Assembly: GCA_964641175.1 (NCBI GenBank)
Contig: CAZXLJ010000072.1
Location: forward strand, 1 to 16,709
DNA: 16,709 nucleotides
Origin: CAYNST01 sp964641175
GTDB taxonomy: Bacteria; Pseudomonadota; Gammaproteobacteria; Pseudomonadales; Cellvibrionaceae
Direction of reading: 5' to 3'
The first letter of the stretch is position 1, and each line of letters starts with the position of its first letter. A model generated the notes under the pieces. The model did not search any database and had not been told where the DNA came from. It saw only the letters and a list, made by a program, of their open reading frames with translations. The translations under genes were made by a program, and so were the position numbers. Below are positions 7,565-16,045 of this stretch, piece after piece.

Positions 7565-10360
7565 ATGATCAAAAGAAATCCGATCAACCAGCAGATTTTT
7601 GCAATGTCGATAGCACCGGTGGTGCTTACGCTGATCATTTTGATTACCGGTTTTTTACTGATAGAACACCGGCATCTGCGGGTGCATGAAGACCGCCTGT
7701 TTACGCTGGTCCAGGATGCGCTCACACGATCCAGTCAGCACGAGACATTAAGCCGGGAATCTTTCGCAACAATTTCTAAAAACATGCTCTACATTGATCC
7801 AATTTGCCATATTTCCTGGGTGGATCAGAAGGGCCAGACAATCAGTGAATTTGGATTGCCTCTGCGACTTTCCGACCTGACCTGGATGAAATCCAGGGCG
7901 GTCTCTTACGCATCGGATCGACATCTGGCCTTGATGTCTTTGCCAGTCGCTCTGGATGATGAACGGTCGTGGATTATCGTGGGTCTCGACACCAATCACT
8001 TTCAGCTCATCCGGTATGAAACATGGCTGCTGGTGTCCTTGAGCGCGGCTACTGCCCTGGCACTCGCTGCTTTTTTCGCGTTGCGGTTTCGATATCATAT
8101 TTTCCGACCGCTGCGCAAAATAGTTCTCCAGTTGCACGGTGTTCTGGAAAGTGACAGTCCACAGCGAATTGAGCGCTCTGCCAATCCGTTGTTTCATGAT
8201 CTGGTGACCACCATTAATAAACTGCTGGACGATCACAGGCAGCACCAGGATGACATGCAGAATTATCTCGAGCAGTCCACATTAGAACTTCGGGAAACAT
8301 TGGAAACCGTGGAGATCCAGAATATTGAACTGGATATCGCACGCAAAAAGGCCGTTCAGGCGAGCAAAGCAAAGTCCGAATTTCTGGCAAACACAAGCCA
8401 CGAGTTGCGAACACCGCTCAATGGAATTCTGGGGTTTGCCGGCTTGCTGTTGAAAACGTCCTTGTCCAATCAGCAACGCGATTACCTGACTACAGTGGAG
8501 CACTCTGCTCAGGGTCTGCTGACTGTAATTAATGACATCCTGGACTTTTCGAGGCTTGAAACGGGTGAACTGACGCTGGAGTACAAACCGGTGCACGTTC
8601 GTGAAATCGTCGAAGAAATCTCACAGCTATTTGCACCGCAGGCGCATGAGAAAAATTTACGACTGCTCTCCCAGGTCAGCGAGAATGTTCAACTTAATCT
8701 GCTGGGCGACCCACTGCGCCTGAAGCAGGTCGTTTCCAATCTTATCTCCAACGCCATTAAATTCTCGACCCGCGGCAACATCGTGATAAAAGTTGTCAGC
8801 CTCGGTGAGACGGATCATCAGGTTGAAATCAAATTCAGCGTGTCGGACAACGGCATTGGTCTGAGCGGCGATCAGCAAAAGCAGCTTTTCGATGCATTCT
8901 CGAAAGTCGACGCAGGCGAAGGTCAGCTACATGGAGGAGCGGGGCTCGGTCTCGCCATCGCCAAGGGACTTATCGTCCGCATGCACGGTGATATCGGCGT
9001 GGAAAGCGAGTTGCACCGCGGCTCAACTTTCTGGTTTACGGTAAGGTTAGGCATTGACCAGCGGCGACCGCGGTATTCTCCGCTGTGCAATTCTCTGCAG
9101 AATATTCACGTACTTGTATACGACCCAGACGAACAGTGCCGGGCTGAAATCGCACACCACCTTACGTACTGGGGGGCCATTCAGCAAGAGTGTGACCAGC
9201 TTGAACAGCTGGCCGGAATGCTGGAGCAACCCGTAAGCGGTACCGCTTTCCAGCTGGTTATCATGGATGCCTATGCCAGTATCAACTGCTTCGACCGCGA
9301 CAAATTGTTGAAATCGATCCATCGCATCAACGCGGGATTTCGCATTCCCATGATCGTCATGGCGCCCCCGAGCATTCAGCGAATTCTGCAGGAAGATATT
9401 GTCGGCCTGAACACGGTGATTGTCCCCCGCCCCATCGTTCACGACGTGTTCTACCAGACCATTTGCAACCAATTGAATATTGCCTGGCCGCGTCCTGATG
9501 CGGATGTCATTCTGGCATCCGGGCGGGTGCGTACCGACCCGAGTCCGCCGCTTGCTATTCTGGTGGTCGATGACAATCAGGCGAATCGCAAACTGGCAGT
9601 AGAGCTGCTTAAAAACTTGAACGTTCGTTGTGAAACGGCGGAAAGCGGCGCACAGGCACTGGAATTATTCCAAAAAGAAGCATTTGGTATGATTTTGATG
9701 GATGTACAAATGCCGGGCCTTGACGGATTGGAAACAACCAGGCTTATCCGAAGCAGAGAGAGCGGCCGGCGCACACCGGTCGTCGCCCTGACGGCGCATG
9801 CCGTCGATGAACATAAAACCCGTTTACTGACCGCCGGCATGGACGATTATCTGAGCAAACCCGTGAGCGAAGCGGATCTTAAAATGATTATTGATCGCTG
9901 GGTGACACAGCTGCGCGCCCCGTCCGAACGACTCGTGTCTGAACCAACAGCGTTTCAGGAGACTTTCATTATTAATGCGCTCACCCCCGCATCGACCAGC
10001 ACAGGGAAAGTTTTCGACTGGAACGAGTCCATGGAGCTTGCACGACACAAGCCGGATCTTGCCGCTGATATGCTGCGAATGCTCATTGAAAGTCTGCCGT
10101 CAACCCGGCAGCAATTGCTCGCTTGCCAGGAAAAGCAGGATCACGCCCAACTAAGGGAAGTCATTCACAAATTCAGGGGCGGATGCTGTTACTGCGGCGT
10201 ACCGCCATTGCGCACCGCGTGCGAGCAGCTTGAAAACCGACTGCTAGCGGAGAACTCCGAAGAAAACATAAATGAAGCCATCCACCAGGTGCTTGCCGAG
10301 ATGGAGCGATTGGAACGCTGGATAGCGGATCTGGACGTGGAAACCCTGTTCGAGGATTGA
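7565..10360 (+). CDS. gacS: Hybrid sensor histidine kinase GacS/BarA
   Basis: Inner-membrane tripartite kinase that phosphorylates the response regulator GacA/UvrY, which drives CsrA/RsmA-titrating small RNAs. It has 931 residues. Membrane segment 1 is at about 14-34, a periplasmic sensor of about 115 residues follows, and membrane segment 2 is at about 154-175. HAMP is at about 176-230, then a linker with RETLETVEIQNIELD (243-257), nearly identical to E. coli BarA. The H-box TSHELRTPLNG has H279. The ATPase has the N-box around 382-400, DNGIGL (428-433) and GAGLGLAIAKG (458-468). A receiver-like domain at about 513-635 is degenerate. The true receiver has D669/D670, D713 and K765. The HPt domain has VIHKFRGGCCYCGVP with H868. 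The start has no good ribosome site; alternative starts look no better. It is convergent with recO, whose stop is 11 bases away. Confidence 0.96.
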   Translation: MIKRNPINQQIFAMSIAPVVLTLIILITGFLLIEHRHLRVHEDRLFTLVQDALTRSSQHETLSRESFATISKNMLYIDPICHISWVDQKGQTISEFGLPLRLSDLTWMKSRAVSYASDRHLALMSLPVALDDERSWIIVGLDTNHFQLIRYETWLLVSLSAATALALAAFFALRFRYHIFRPLRKIVLQLHGVLESDSPQRIERSANPLFHDLVTTINKLLDDHRQHQDDMQNYLEQSTLELRETLETVEIQNIELDIARKKAVQASKAKSEFLANTSHELRTPLNGILGFAGLLLKTSLSNQQRDYLTTVEHSAQGLLTVINDILDFSRLETGELTLEYKPVHVREIVEEISQLFAPQAHEKNLRLLSQVSENVQLNLLGDPLRLKQVVSNLISNAIKFSTRGNIVIKVVSLGETDHQVEIKFSVSDNGIGLSGDQQKQLFDAFSKVDAGEGQLHGGAGLGLAIAKGLIVRMHGDIGVESELHRGSTFWFTVRLGIDQRRPRYSPLCNSLQNIHVLVYDPDEQCRAEIAHHLTYWGAIQQECDQLEQLAGMLEQPVSGTAFQLVIMDAYASINCFDRDKLLKSIHRINAGFRIPMIVMAPPSIQRILQEDIVGLNTVIVPRPIVHDVFYQTICNQLNIAWPRPDADVILASGRVRTDPSPPLAILVVDDNQANRKLAVELLKNLNVRCETAESGAQALELFQKEAFGMILMDVQMPGLDGLETTRLIRSRESGRRTPVVALTAHAVDEHKTRLLTAGMDDYLSKPVSEADLKMIIDRWVTQLRAPSERLVSEPTAFQETFIINALTPASTSTGKVFDWNESMELARHKPDLAADMLRMLIESLPSTRQQLLACQEKQDHAQLREVIHKFRGGCCYCGVPPLRTACEQLENRLLAENSEENINEAIHQVLAEMERLERWIADLDVETLFED

Positions 10361-10371
10361 GTACTTACCAT

Positions 10372-11079
10372 TCAGGACTGCGTCGGGGAACTTGCAAAGA
10401 GTTCGCGGCTTTTTAATGGCCGGTCCCCCAGCACCGGCGCCAGAAGCTGCCGGGTCATCCACTTGGCTGCGCGGCGTTGCTCGGCATTCATCAGGGCGAA
10501 TCGTCCCATCGCCAAAATCTCCTGCCCCTGGAAAATACCGAGGCGCGGATTATGATTCGAGACACTCAGCCGGAAACCTTCGTCCACAACCAGTTGATAA
10601 AGCTTGTCGTCCAGCACAGGATTTCCCGAATCGCAGCAGTGAAAAAAATCCACTCCCAGGCCGAGCTGCTCCAGTAACCGGGTTTCGAAATAACGCAAGA
10701 CAGGTTCGGCCTGCTGTAACTCCGATGTCTGCTGCAGATCGGTCAATGCCTTTTGATAAAAAGAAAATACCTGCGGATGTGGATCACCGGGCTGGAGGCA
10801 ACGAATCAGCAGCTCATTGAGGTAAAGACCACACATGGCGCCAATTCCGCTAAGTCGGTGACTTCGCAGCGAACCGGGTTCGCAAACCGTGAGGGTTTTC
10901 AGTTCGCCACGACCCCGCCATTCTGCTTCGTATACTGAAAACAGCATGGGAGCCGTGGATCCGTGTTTTCGGCCGGCGCGAAACAATCCGGCAATCCGGC
11001 CGGAGTGCTCAGCCCAAAGTTCTAGAATGATGCGCGAGTCGGAGTAACGGCGCTGATGAAGGATATAGACACATTCCAT
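10372..11079 (-). CDS. recO: DNA repair protein RecO
   Basis: Mediator of the RecFOR pathway: with RecR it loads RecA onto SSB-coated single-stranded DNA and anneals complementary strands. The 235 residues match the bacterial norm (E. coli 242). The N-terminal OB-fold includes VYILHQRRYSDSRIILELW and GRIAGLFRAGRK (about 4-38), and the helical C-terminal domain includes YLNELLIRCLQPGDPHPQVFSFY (about 85-107). There is an AGG about nine bases before the ATG. It lies 26 bases after era on the same strand and is the last gene of the operon. The usual downstream partner pdxJ is missing; convergent gacS follows directly. Confidence 0.95.
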   Translation of the reverse strand: MECVYILHQRRYSDSRIILELWAEHSGRIAGLFRAGRKHGSTAPMLFSVYEAEWRGRGELKTLTVCEPGSLRSHRLSGIGAMCGLYLNELLIRCLQPGDPHPQVFSFYQKALTDLQQTSELQQAEPVLRYFETRLLEQLGLGVDFFHCCDSGNPVLDDKLYQLVVDEGFRLSVSNHNPRLGIFQGQEILAMGRFALMNAEQRRAAKWMTRQLLAPVLGDRPLKSRELFASSPTQS

Positions 11080-11105
11080 AGGCGACGACCTGTACCTCTG
11101 GTGCG

Positions 11106-11999
11106 TCAGCCGTCGTAACCCAGACTGCGCAGCGCACGGTCACTGTCCGACCACCCGGCTTTGACTTTCACCCACAGTTTAAGCATGACTTTACTTTCAA
11201 ACATGGCTTCCATGTCGAGACGGGCAGACTTGCCGATAGTTTTCAGCCGCCCGCCGTTCTCCCCGATCAAAATTCGCTTCTGTCCGTCCCTTTCAACCAG
11301 GATAACCGCCGCAACATTGAGAATGCGCCCTTCCTGTTTGAACTCTTCGATTTCCACCGCTACCTGATATGGAATTTCCGCGCCGAGCTGTCGAACGATT
11401 TTCTCCCGAATCAATTCGGCCGCCATAAAACGCGAACTGCGGTCGGTAACCTGATCCTCGGGAAACAGATGTTCCCCCTGCGGCATGCGTTTTTGTATCT
11501 CTGTTTCCAGTACATCTAGATTTTGCCCTTTCAAGGCCGACAGCGGAATGATTTCAGCTGGACCGAGATTGCTCTGGATAAACTGCAAATGTTCCAGAAG
11601 AACCTCTTTATTTTCAATTTTGTCGACCTTGTTGACCACTACGAGTACTTTGCCGCGCTCAACACGAATCTGGTCTGCCACCCACTGGTCTTCCTCAGTC
11701 CAGATGTTCCGGTCCACGACGAACAACACCACGTCTACGTCTAATGTCGCTGCCGAGGCCACCCGGTTCATGTAACGGTTCAGAGCCTTTTTCTGCCCGC
11801 GATGCATGCCGGGCGTGTCTACAAAAACCATCTGTACGGGGCCAAGGGTTTTAATCCCCGTAATATTCTGCTGAGTCGTCTGCGGTTTGCGTGAAGTCAC
11901 GCTGATTTTTTGTTCCAGAAGATGATTCAGTAACGTCGATTTACCGACGTTGGGTCTGCCGACAATGGCGATGTAGCCACAACGCAAATTATTTTCCAA
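11106..11999 (-). CDS. era: GTPase Era, 30S ribosome assembly factor
   Basis: Essential GTPase that binds the 3' end of 16S rRNA and helps 30S maturation; it acts in the cytoplasm and at the membrane. It has 297 residues. G1 is GRPNVGKS (14-21), G3 DTPG (61-64), G4 NKVD (123-126) and G5 SALK (154-157). The C-terminal KH domain (about 205-280) has the GENG loop in RILIGENGGRLKTIGK. The switch I segment reads QTTQQNITGI (40-49) where most Era proteins have QTTRHRI; see findings. The start overlaps the end of rnc by 11 bases, so translation is probably coupled to rnc, as in the conserved rnc-era pair. Confidence 0.97.
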   Translation of the reverse strand: MENNLRCGYIAIVGRPNVGKSTLLNHLLEQKISVTSRKPQTTQQNITGIKTLGPVQMVFVDTPGMHRGQKKALNRYMNRVASAATLDVDVVLFVVDRNIWTEEDQWVADQIRVERGKVLVVVNKVDKIENKEVLLEHLQFIQSNLGPAEIIPLSALKGQNLDVLETEIQKRMPQGEHLFPEDQVTDRSSRFMAAELIREKIVRQLGAEIPYQVAVEIEEFKQEGRILNVAAVILVERDGQKRILIGENGGRLKTIGKSARLDMEAMFESKVMLKLWVKVKAGWSDSDRALRSLGYDG

Positions 12000-12666
12000 A
12001 CTGCAATACTCCCAAACGGTTCAACATCAGCGTCGCCGCTTCTTTTTCTGCACCACGCCGACTGGCCGCGGTGGCGATTTCCGGCTCCTGCGCAAGACTT
12101 ACCGTGCAGGAGACTGTGAATTGCTGGCGGTGAGCTTCGCCTTCGATTTTTACAACTTCGTATCTTGGCAACGGTTGTTTACGGGCCTGCAGCCACTCCT
12201 GCAGTTCTGTTTTCGGGTCCTTGTCGTAGGCCGCCAGAGAAATACCTTCCAGACGGGATGAAAACCAGCCCAGCACGCATACGCGTGCAATCTCAAAGCC
12301 GCTATCCAGATAAATGGCACCAATGATGGCCTCAACGGAATCGGCCAGTATGGAGGATCGCTCACTGCCACCACTTTTCAGCTCGCCTTCGCCCAGCCGC
12401 AGATATTGCCCAAGACCGAGATAACGGGCTATTTCGGCCAGCGTTTCACCTTTGACCAGCAACGCACGCAAGCGGCTGAGATCGCCCTCTGGCGCTTGCG
12501 GAAATTTTTTGAACAGTGCTTCAGCTATGGTGAAGTTCAGGATCGAATCACCCAGAAATTCAAGCCGTTCATTATTACCTGCACCGTAGCTCCGGTGCGT
12601 TACCGCGGTTTGTAAAAGTGCAGGATCCTTGAATTTATAACCGAGTTGGTCTTGCAGGGCTGACAT
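11989..12666 (-). CDS. rnc: Ribonuclease III
   Basis: Mg2+-dependent endonuclease that cuts double-stranded RNA, processing 30S rRNA precursor and regulatory duplexes. It has 225 residues (E. coli 226). The signature NERLEFLGDSIL (32-43) carries E33, E36 and D40, and the second catalytic pair is D109/E112 in DSVEAIIGAIYLDSG. The dsRNA-binding domain (about 150-221) has PKTELQEWLQ and SRRGAEKEAA. A perfect hairpin lies 27 bases before the start (12694-12715). E. coli rnc is autoregulated through a leader hairpin, so feedback on this mRNA is plausible but unproven. It overlaps era downstream. Confidence 0.97.
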   Translation of the reverse strand: MSALQDQLGYKFKDPALLQTAVTHRSYGAGNNERLEFLGDSILNFTIAEALFKKFPQAPEGDLSRLRALLVKGETLAEIARYLGLGQYLRLGEGELKSGGSERSSILADSVEAIIGAIYLDSGFEIARVCVLGWFSSRLEGISLAAYDKDPKTELQEWLQARKQPLPRYEVVKIEGEAHRQQFTVSCTVSLAQEPEIATAASRRGAEKEAATLMLNRLGVLQFGK

Positions 12667-12693
12667 TGCGGGCCATTATGATTTGGGTCAGAA

Positions 12694-12715
12694 ACCGTGC
12701 GCGAAGGCGCACGGT
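12694..12715 (-). promoter_or_regulatory. Perfect 9-bp hairpin between the DUF4845 gene and rnc
   Basis: Arms 12694-12702 and 12707-12715 pair perfectly around a four-base loop (CUUC on the minus-strand RNA). It follows the DUF4845 stop by about 20 bases and precedes the rnc start by 27 bases. Only UUUCU follows, so it is at most a weak terminator. An attenuator, an RNA-stability element or an RNase III-sensitive leader are all possible. Confidence 0.6.
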
Positions 12716-12736
12716 CAGGACGTGGATTTAGGGGTG

Positions 12737-13138
12737 CTATTCAGGTGGGTCGCAGCACTCACCTGGACGCGACGAATCGAGTACGTTAACGAATTTTATA
12801 ACGGCGTCAATATTGGCAATTACTGGAACGCGGACTTCATAGTTCACCGAGATAACGGACTTATTAGCTTTGCGTTCGACTTCCAGAGCGTTTGCAGATT
12901 CACCGCGGACGTTGTTGATCAGATAATAATTGCCCAGTTCGCGGCGGATCGTGTCCTTTGACAGGGTAGCGAGATCATCCGGGTGATCCTCCGCCAGATT
13001 GCGCAGTGCGTCCTTGATGTAGTAATTGTCCAGGTATGCCGGTCCAAGCTTGAACAGACAGGTCAAGAGGAATCCGAGCATGGCCAGAACAAAGATCATC
13101 AGCAGGCTGTTCATGCCGTATTGCTTGCTTGGTCCCAT
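12737..13138 (-). CDS. DUF4845 membrane-anchored protein of the lepB-rnc cluster
   Basis: 133 residues with one N-terminal membrane helix (about 10-30, LLMIFVLAMLGFLLTCLFKLG) and a probably periplasmic domain (PAYLDNYYIKDALRNLAED to VPVIANIDAVIKF). The YxDNYxIxxxLxxL pattern and the place between lepB and rnc match the DUF4845 family of Gammaproteobacteria, whose function is unknown. A pilin-like N-terminus has been suggested for such proteins; here there is no clear prepilin cleavage site. The ATG at 13138 is preferred because GGGAGG lies four bases upstream. A TTG in frame at 13159 would add 7 residues without a ribosome site. lepB ends 41 bases upstream. Confidence 0.9.
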   Translation of the reverse strand: MGPSKQYGMNSLLMIFVLAMLGFLLTCLFKLGPAYLDNYYIKDALRNLAEDHPDDLATLSKDTIRRELGNYYLINNVRGESANALEVERKANKSVISVNYEVRVPVIANIDAVIKFVNVLDSSRPGECCDPPE

Positions 13139-13179
13139 TTGGCCTCCCGACCGGTTCAACCGCTATTTAGTCTCCGCTT

Positions 13180-14037
13180 CTATTCAATCTTCCCCGCTCT
13201 TGCAAAGCTGGGAAGACCACCATTCCAATGCATCCAGATTGCAAAGGCCTTGCCAACAATATTTTTATCGGGGACGAATGGATCCTCCCATGCGCGACTA
13301 TCGAGGCTATTGTCGCGGTTATCCCCCATCATGAAATAATGACCGTCCGGGACCGTCCAGTTGCCTTCGCGGCCAAGGGGCGTGGGCTCTACACATTTCC
13401 GGGCGGTATGGGTTTCTTCCCCGAATTTCTCCCGGTACAACGCAAAATTTGCCCAGCAGGCGCCCGATCGCTCCTCTTCATCATAGCCAATGAGTTCCTG
13501 CTCGATCTGTTCTCCATTAATGTATAGAACATTATTGCTGTAGCGGACAGTATCGCCCGGCAAACCAATCAGCCGCTTGATGAAGTAACGGTCTTCATGG
13601 GGCGGAAAGAACACCACCACATCTCCGCGTTGCGGCTGTCCGATCTCGATGATTTTGGTCTGGATGACCGGCAGACGGATACCGTAGGCGTACTTGTTGA
13701 CCGCTATGAAGTCACCCACTTCCAGGGTGGGCACCATAGATTCGGAAGGTATCTGAAAGGGTTCGATTAAAAACGACCGTAACGCGAAAACAATTGCCAG
13801 CAACGGGAAGAAGGATTTGGAATATTCGACGATCAGCGGCTCCTTTGGCGCTGCCGCCAAAGCACTCTGGTAGACTTCGCTGCTCGCCTTTTCTTCCTCG
13901 GTCAAATGCGCATATTTGGCGTTAACCGACCGGATGACCGCCTTGCGCGGCTTTGATATGACGAAAATATCGACTAGCCAGACCACACCGGTTACGGTTA
14001 CTGCGATCAATAATATTAACGGTAGATTAATGTCCAT
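13180..14037 (-). CDS. lepB: Signal peptidase I
   Basis: Inner-membrane Ser/Lys protease that removes signal peptides from exported proteins on the periplasmic face. It has 285 residues from the ATG at 14037. Membrane segment 1 is at about 5-27 (LPLILLIAVTVTGVVWLVDIF) and segment 2 at about 76-92. Box B, IPSESMVPTLEVGDF, holds the catalytic S100; box D, YFIKRLIGLPGD, holds the general base K154; box E is GHYFMMGDNRDNSLDSR. The usual PSGSM is PSESM here. The 14037 start is chosen because MDINLPLIL aligns with the Pseudomonas N-terminus and GGAAG lies five bases upstream; the in-frame ATG at 14049 lacks a ribosome site. It lies 95 bases after lepA, an unusually wide gap for this operon but with no gene in it. 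Confidence 0.96.
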   Translation of the reverse strand: MDINLPLILLIAVTVTGVVWLVDIFVISKPRKAVIRSVNAKYAHLTEEEKASSEVYQSALAAAPKEPLIVEYSKSFFPLLAIVFALRSFLIEPFQIPSESMVPTLEVGDFIAVNKYAYGIRLPVIQTKIIEIGQPQRGDVVVFFPPHEDRYFIKRLIGLPGDTVRYSNNVLYINGEQIEQELIGYDEEERSGACWANFALYREKFGEETHTARKCVEPTPLGREGNWTVPDGHYFMMGDNRDNSLDSRAWEDPFVPDKNIVGKAFAIWMHWNGGLPSFARAGKIE

Positions 14038-14132
14038 CCAGACTTCCATGGTTGTTGAAGATAGCGCCGAAGTCTCCCTGCGCCTGTGGTCCGGGCGGTT
14101 GGACTCTGCACAATCCGCCGGTATCGATCATC

Positions 14133-15932
14133 CTAGCTGTCTACTTTAAGCACCGCCAGAAATGCTTCCTGCGGGATTTCGACACGTCCGACCTGCTTCA
14201 TACGTTTCTTGCCCGCTTTCTGTTTTTCGAGAAGCTTTTTCTTCCGGGAAACGTCGCCTCCATAGCATTTTGCGGTGACATTCTTGCGCAGCGCCTTAAC
14301 CGTGGTGCGCGCGATTACCTGCCCCCCGATCGCAGCCTGAATCGCAACGTCAAATTGCTGGCGAGGAATCAGCTCGTGCATCTTCTCTGTGAGCGCACGG
14401 CCTTTGTAGTGAGCATTGTCGCGGTGGACAATCAGCGCCAGCGCATCGACTTTCTCGCCATTGATCAACACATCCAGACGCACCAGGCGCGCGCTCTGAA
14501 AGCGCAAAAAACTGTAATCCAGCGAGGCGTAACCGCGGCTGACGGACTTGAGCCGGTCAAAGAAATCCAGAACGACTTCGTTCATGGGAATTTCGTATAC
14601 CACCGATACCTGACTACCGAGGTATTGAATGTCTTTCTGTACTCCGCGCTTTTCAATACACAGCGTAATCACCGACCCCAGATAATCCTGAGGTACAAGG
14701 ATATTGGCCTGAACGATAGGTTCACGCATATCCGCTATAGAGCCAACATCAGGAAGTTTTGACGGGTTATCTACATGGATTATCTTGCCATCGGCGGTTT
14801 CCACTTCAAATACCACGGTTGGCGCAGTGGTTATCAAGTCCAGATCATACTCGCGCTCGAGCCGTTCCTGGATGATTTCCATATGCAGCATGCCGAGAAA
14901 CCCGCAGCGAAATCCGAAACCAAGTGCATCGGATGTTTCAGGTTCATAAAACAGCGAAGCGTCATTCAGGGTCAGTTTGGACAAGGCATCACGGAAGTTT
15001 TCGTAATCGTCGGAGCTGACGGGAAACAGGCCCGCGTAAACTTGCGGCTTTACTTTTTTAAAACCTGGCAGGACGTCTACATCCGCCGTGGACGCATGGG
15101 TCAACGTGTCGCCGACCGGTGCTCCATGAATATCCTTGATACCCGCGACGATAAAACCGACTTCTCCGGCGCGCAGGGCTTCGGTGGCCATCTGTTTGGG
15201 GGTAAAAACACCGACCGTGTCGACCACATGCGCTTTGCCGATGGACTTGGCAATAATCTTGTCTTTCGCTTTGAGGGTGCCGTGTTTGACCCGCACCAGT
15301 GATACCACACCCAGGTAATTATCGAACCAGGAATCAATAATAAGCGCCTGCAGTTTTCCGTCGACGTTGCCCACCGGCGCTGGAATCTGCTGAACCAGGC
15401 GTTCGAGGACATCCTCCACGCCGAGCCCGGATTTGGCGCTGCAGCGCACTGCATCGGTTGCATCCAGGCCGATAATGTCTTCAATTTCCTGACTCACCCG
15501 ATCCGGATCGGCCTGAGGCAAATCCATTTTGTTCAAAACAGGAATGACTTCCAGGCCCTGTTCGATAGCGGTGTAGCAGTTGGCCACCGACTGGGCCTCT
15601 ACGCCCTGCCCGGCATCAACCACCAGCAGCGCGCCTTCGCACGCGGCAAGCGACCGGGAAACTTCGTAGCTGAAATCCACATGCCCGGGAGTGTCGATGA
15701 AATTCAGCTGGTAGGTTTTGCCATTCGAAGACTTGTAATAAAGGGTGACGCTTTGCGCCTTGATGGTGATGCCTCTTTCGCGCTCCAGATCCATGGAATC
15801 CAGAACCTGGGCTGCCATTTCCCGATGCTGCAAGCCGCCGCAATGCTGGATAAACCGGTCTGCGAGAGTGGATTTGCCGTGATCGATGTGGGCTATGATC
15901 GAGAAATTTCGAATATGACTGAGGTCGGACAC
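14133..15932 (-). CDS. lepA: Elongation factor 4 (LepA) GTPase
   Basis: Ribosome-binding GTPase related to EF-G. It has been ascribed back-translocation and, more recently, a role in initiation and 30S biogenesis. The 599 residues equal the usual length. G1 is AHIDHGKS (14-21), G3 DTPGHVDF, G4 NKMD. EF-G-like domains follow, then the LepA-specific C-terminal domain with GGDVSRKKKLLEKQKAGKKRMKQVG near the end. The start is GTG at 15932, which gives the conserved N-terminus SDLSHIRNFSIIAHIDHGK; an AGG lies about 11 bases upstream, a weak site. rseC lies 113 bases upstream on the same strand; mucD, found there in Pseudomonas, is absent. Confidence 0.98.
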   Translation of the reverse strand: MSDLSHIRNFSIIAHIDHGKSTLADRFIQHCGGLQHREMAAQVLDSMDLERERGITIKAQSVTLYYKSSNGKTYQLNFIDTPGHVDFSYEVSRSLAACEGALLVVDAGQGVEAQSVANCYTAIEQGLEVIPVLNKMDLPQADPDRVSQEIEDIIGLDATDAVRCSAKSGLGVEDVLERLVQQIPAPVGNVDGKLQALIIDSWFDNYLGVVSLVRVKHGTLKAKDKIIAKSIGKAHVVDTVGVFTPKQMATEALRAGEVGFIVAGIKDIHGAPVGDTLTHASTADVDVLPGFKKVKPQVYAGLFPVSSDDYENFRDALSKLTLNDASLFYEPETSDALGFGFRCGFLGMLHMEIIQERLEREYDLDLITTAPTVVFEVETADGKIIHVDNPSKLPDVGSIADMREPIVQANILVPQDYLGSVITLCIEKRGVQKDIQYLGSQVSVVYEIPMNEVVLDFFDRLKSVSRGYASLDYSFLRFQSARLVRLDVLINGEKVDALALIVHRDNAHYKGRALTEKMHELIPRQQFDVAIQAAIGGQVIARTTVKALRKNVTAKCYGGDVSRKKKLLEKQKAGKKRMKQVGRVEIPQEAFLAVLKVDS

Positions 15933-16045
15933 AAAGAAAGTAACCTATTGCAAGGAAGTTGCGCTAATCGAGCGCCAATCAGCCGCGGTGACAAGAGTTA
16001 CTTCAATCACTGCAACGGGAGCGGGTCTCGATCTGGGGCGCAAGT

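Noticed and set aside
7565..10360. GacS as an orphan or new type of hybrid kinase
   Set aside because: The linker and all domains follow BarA/GacS closely. The HPt differences (HKFRGG for HKLHG) keep the phosphorylated histidine, so it is an ordinary family member.
14060..14132. Possible terminator between lepA and lepB (GGCGG/CCGCC near 14095-14120)
   Set aside because: The stem is only five bases with an 18-base loop and no U-run, so it is not a credible terminator.
14052..14762. 236-codon plus-strand open frame opposite lepA
   Set aside because: It lies antisense to the well-supported lepA gene and has no recognisable features; it is a shadow of lepA codon use.
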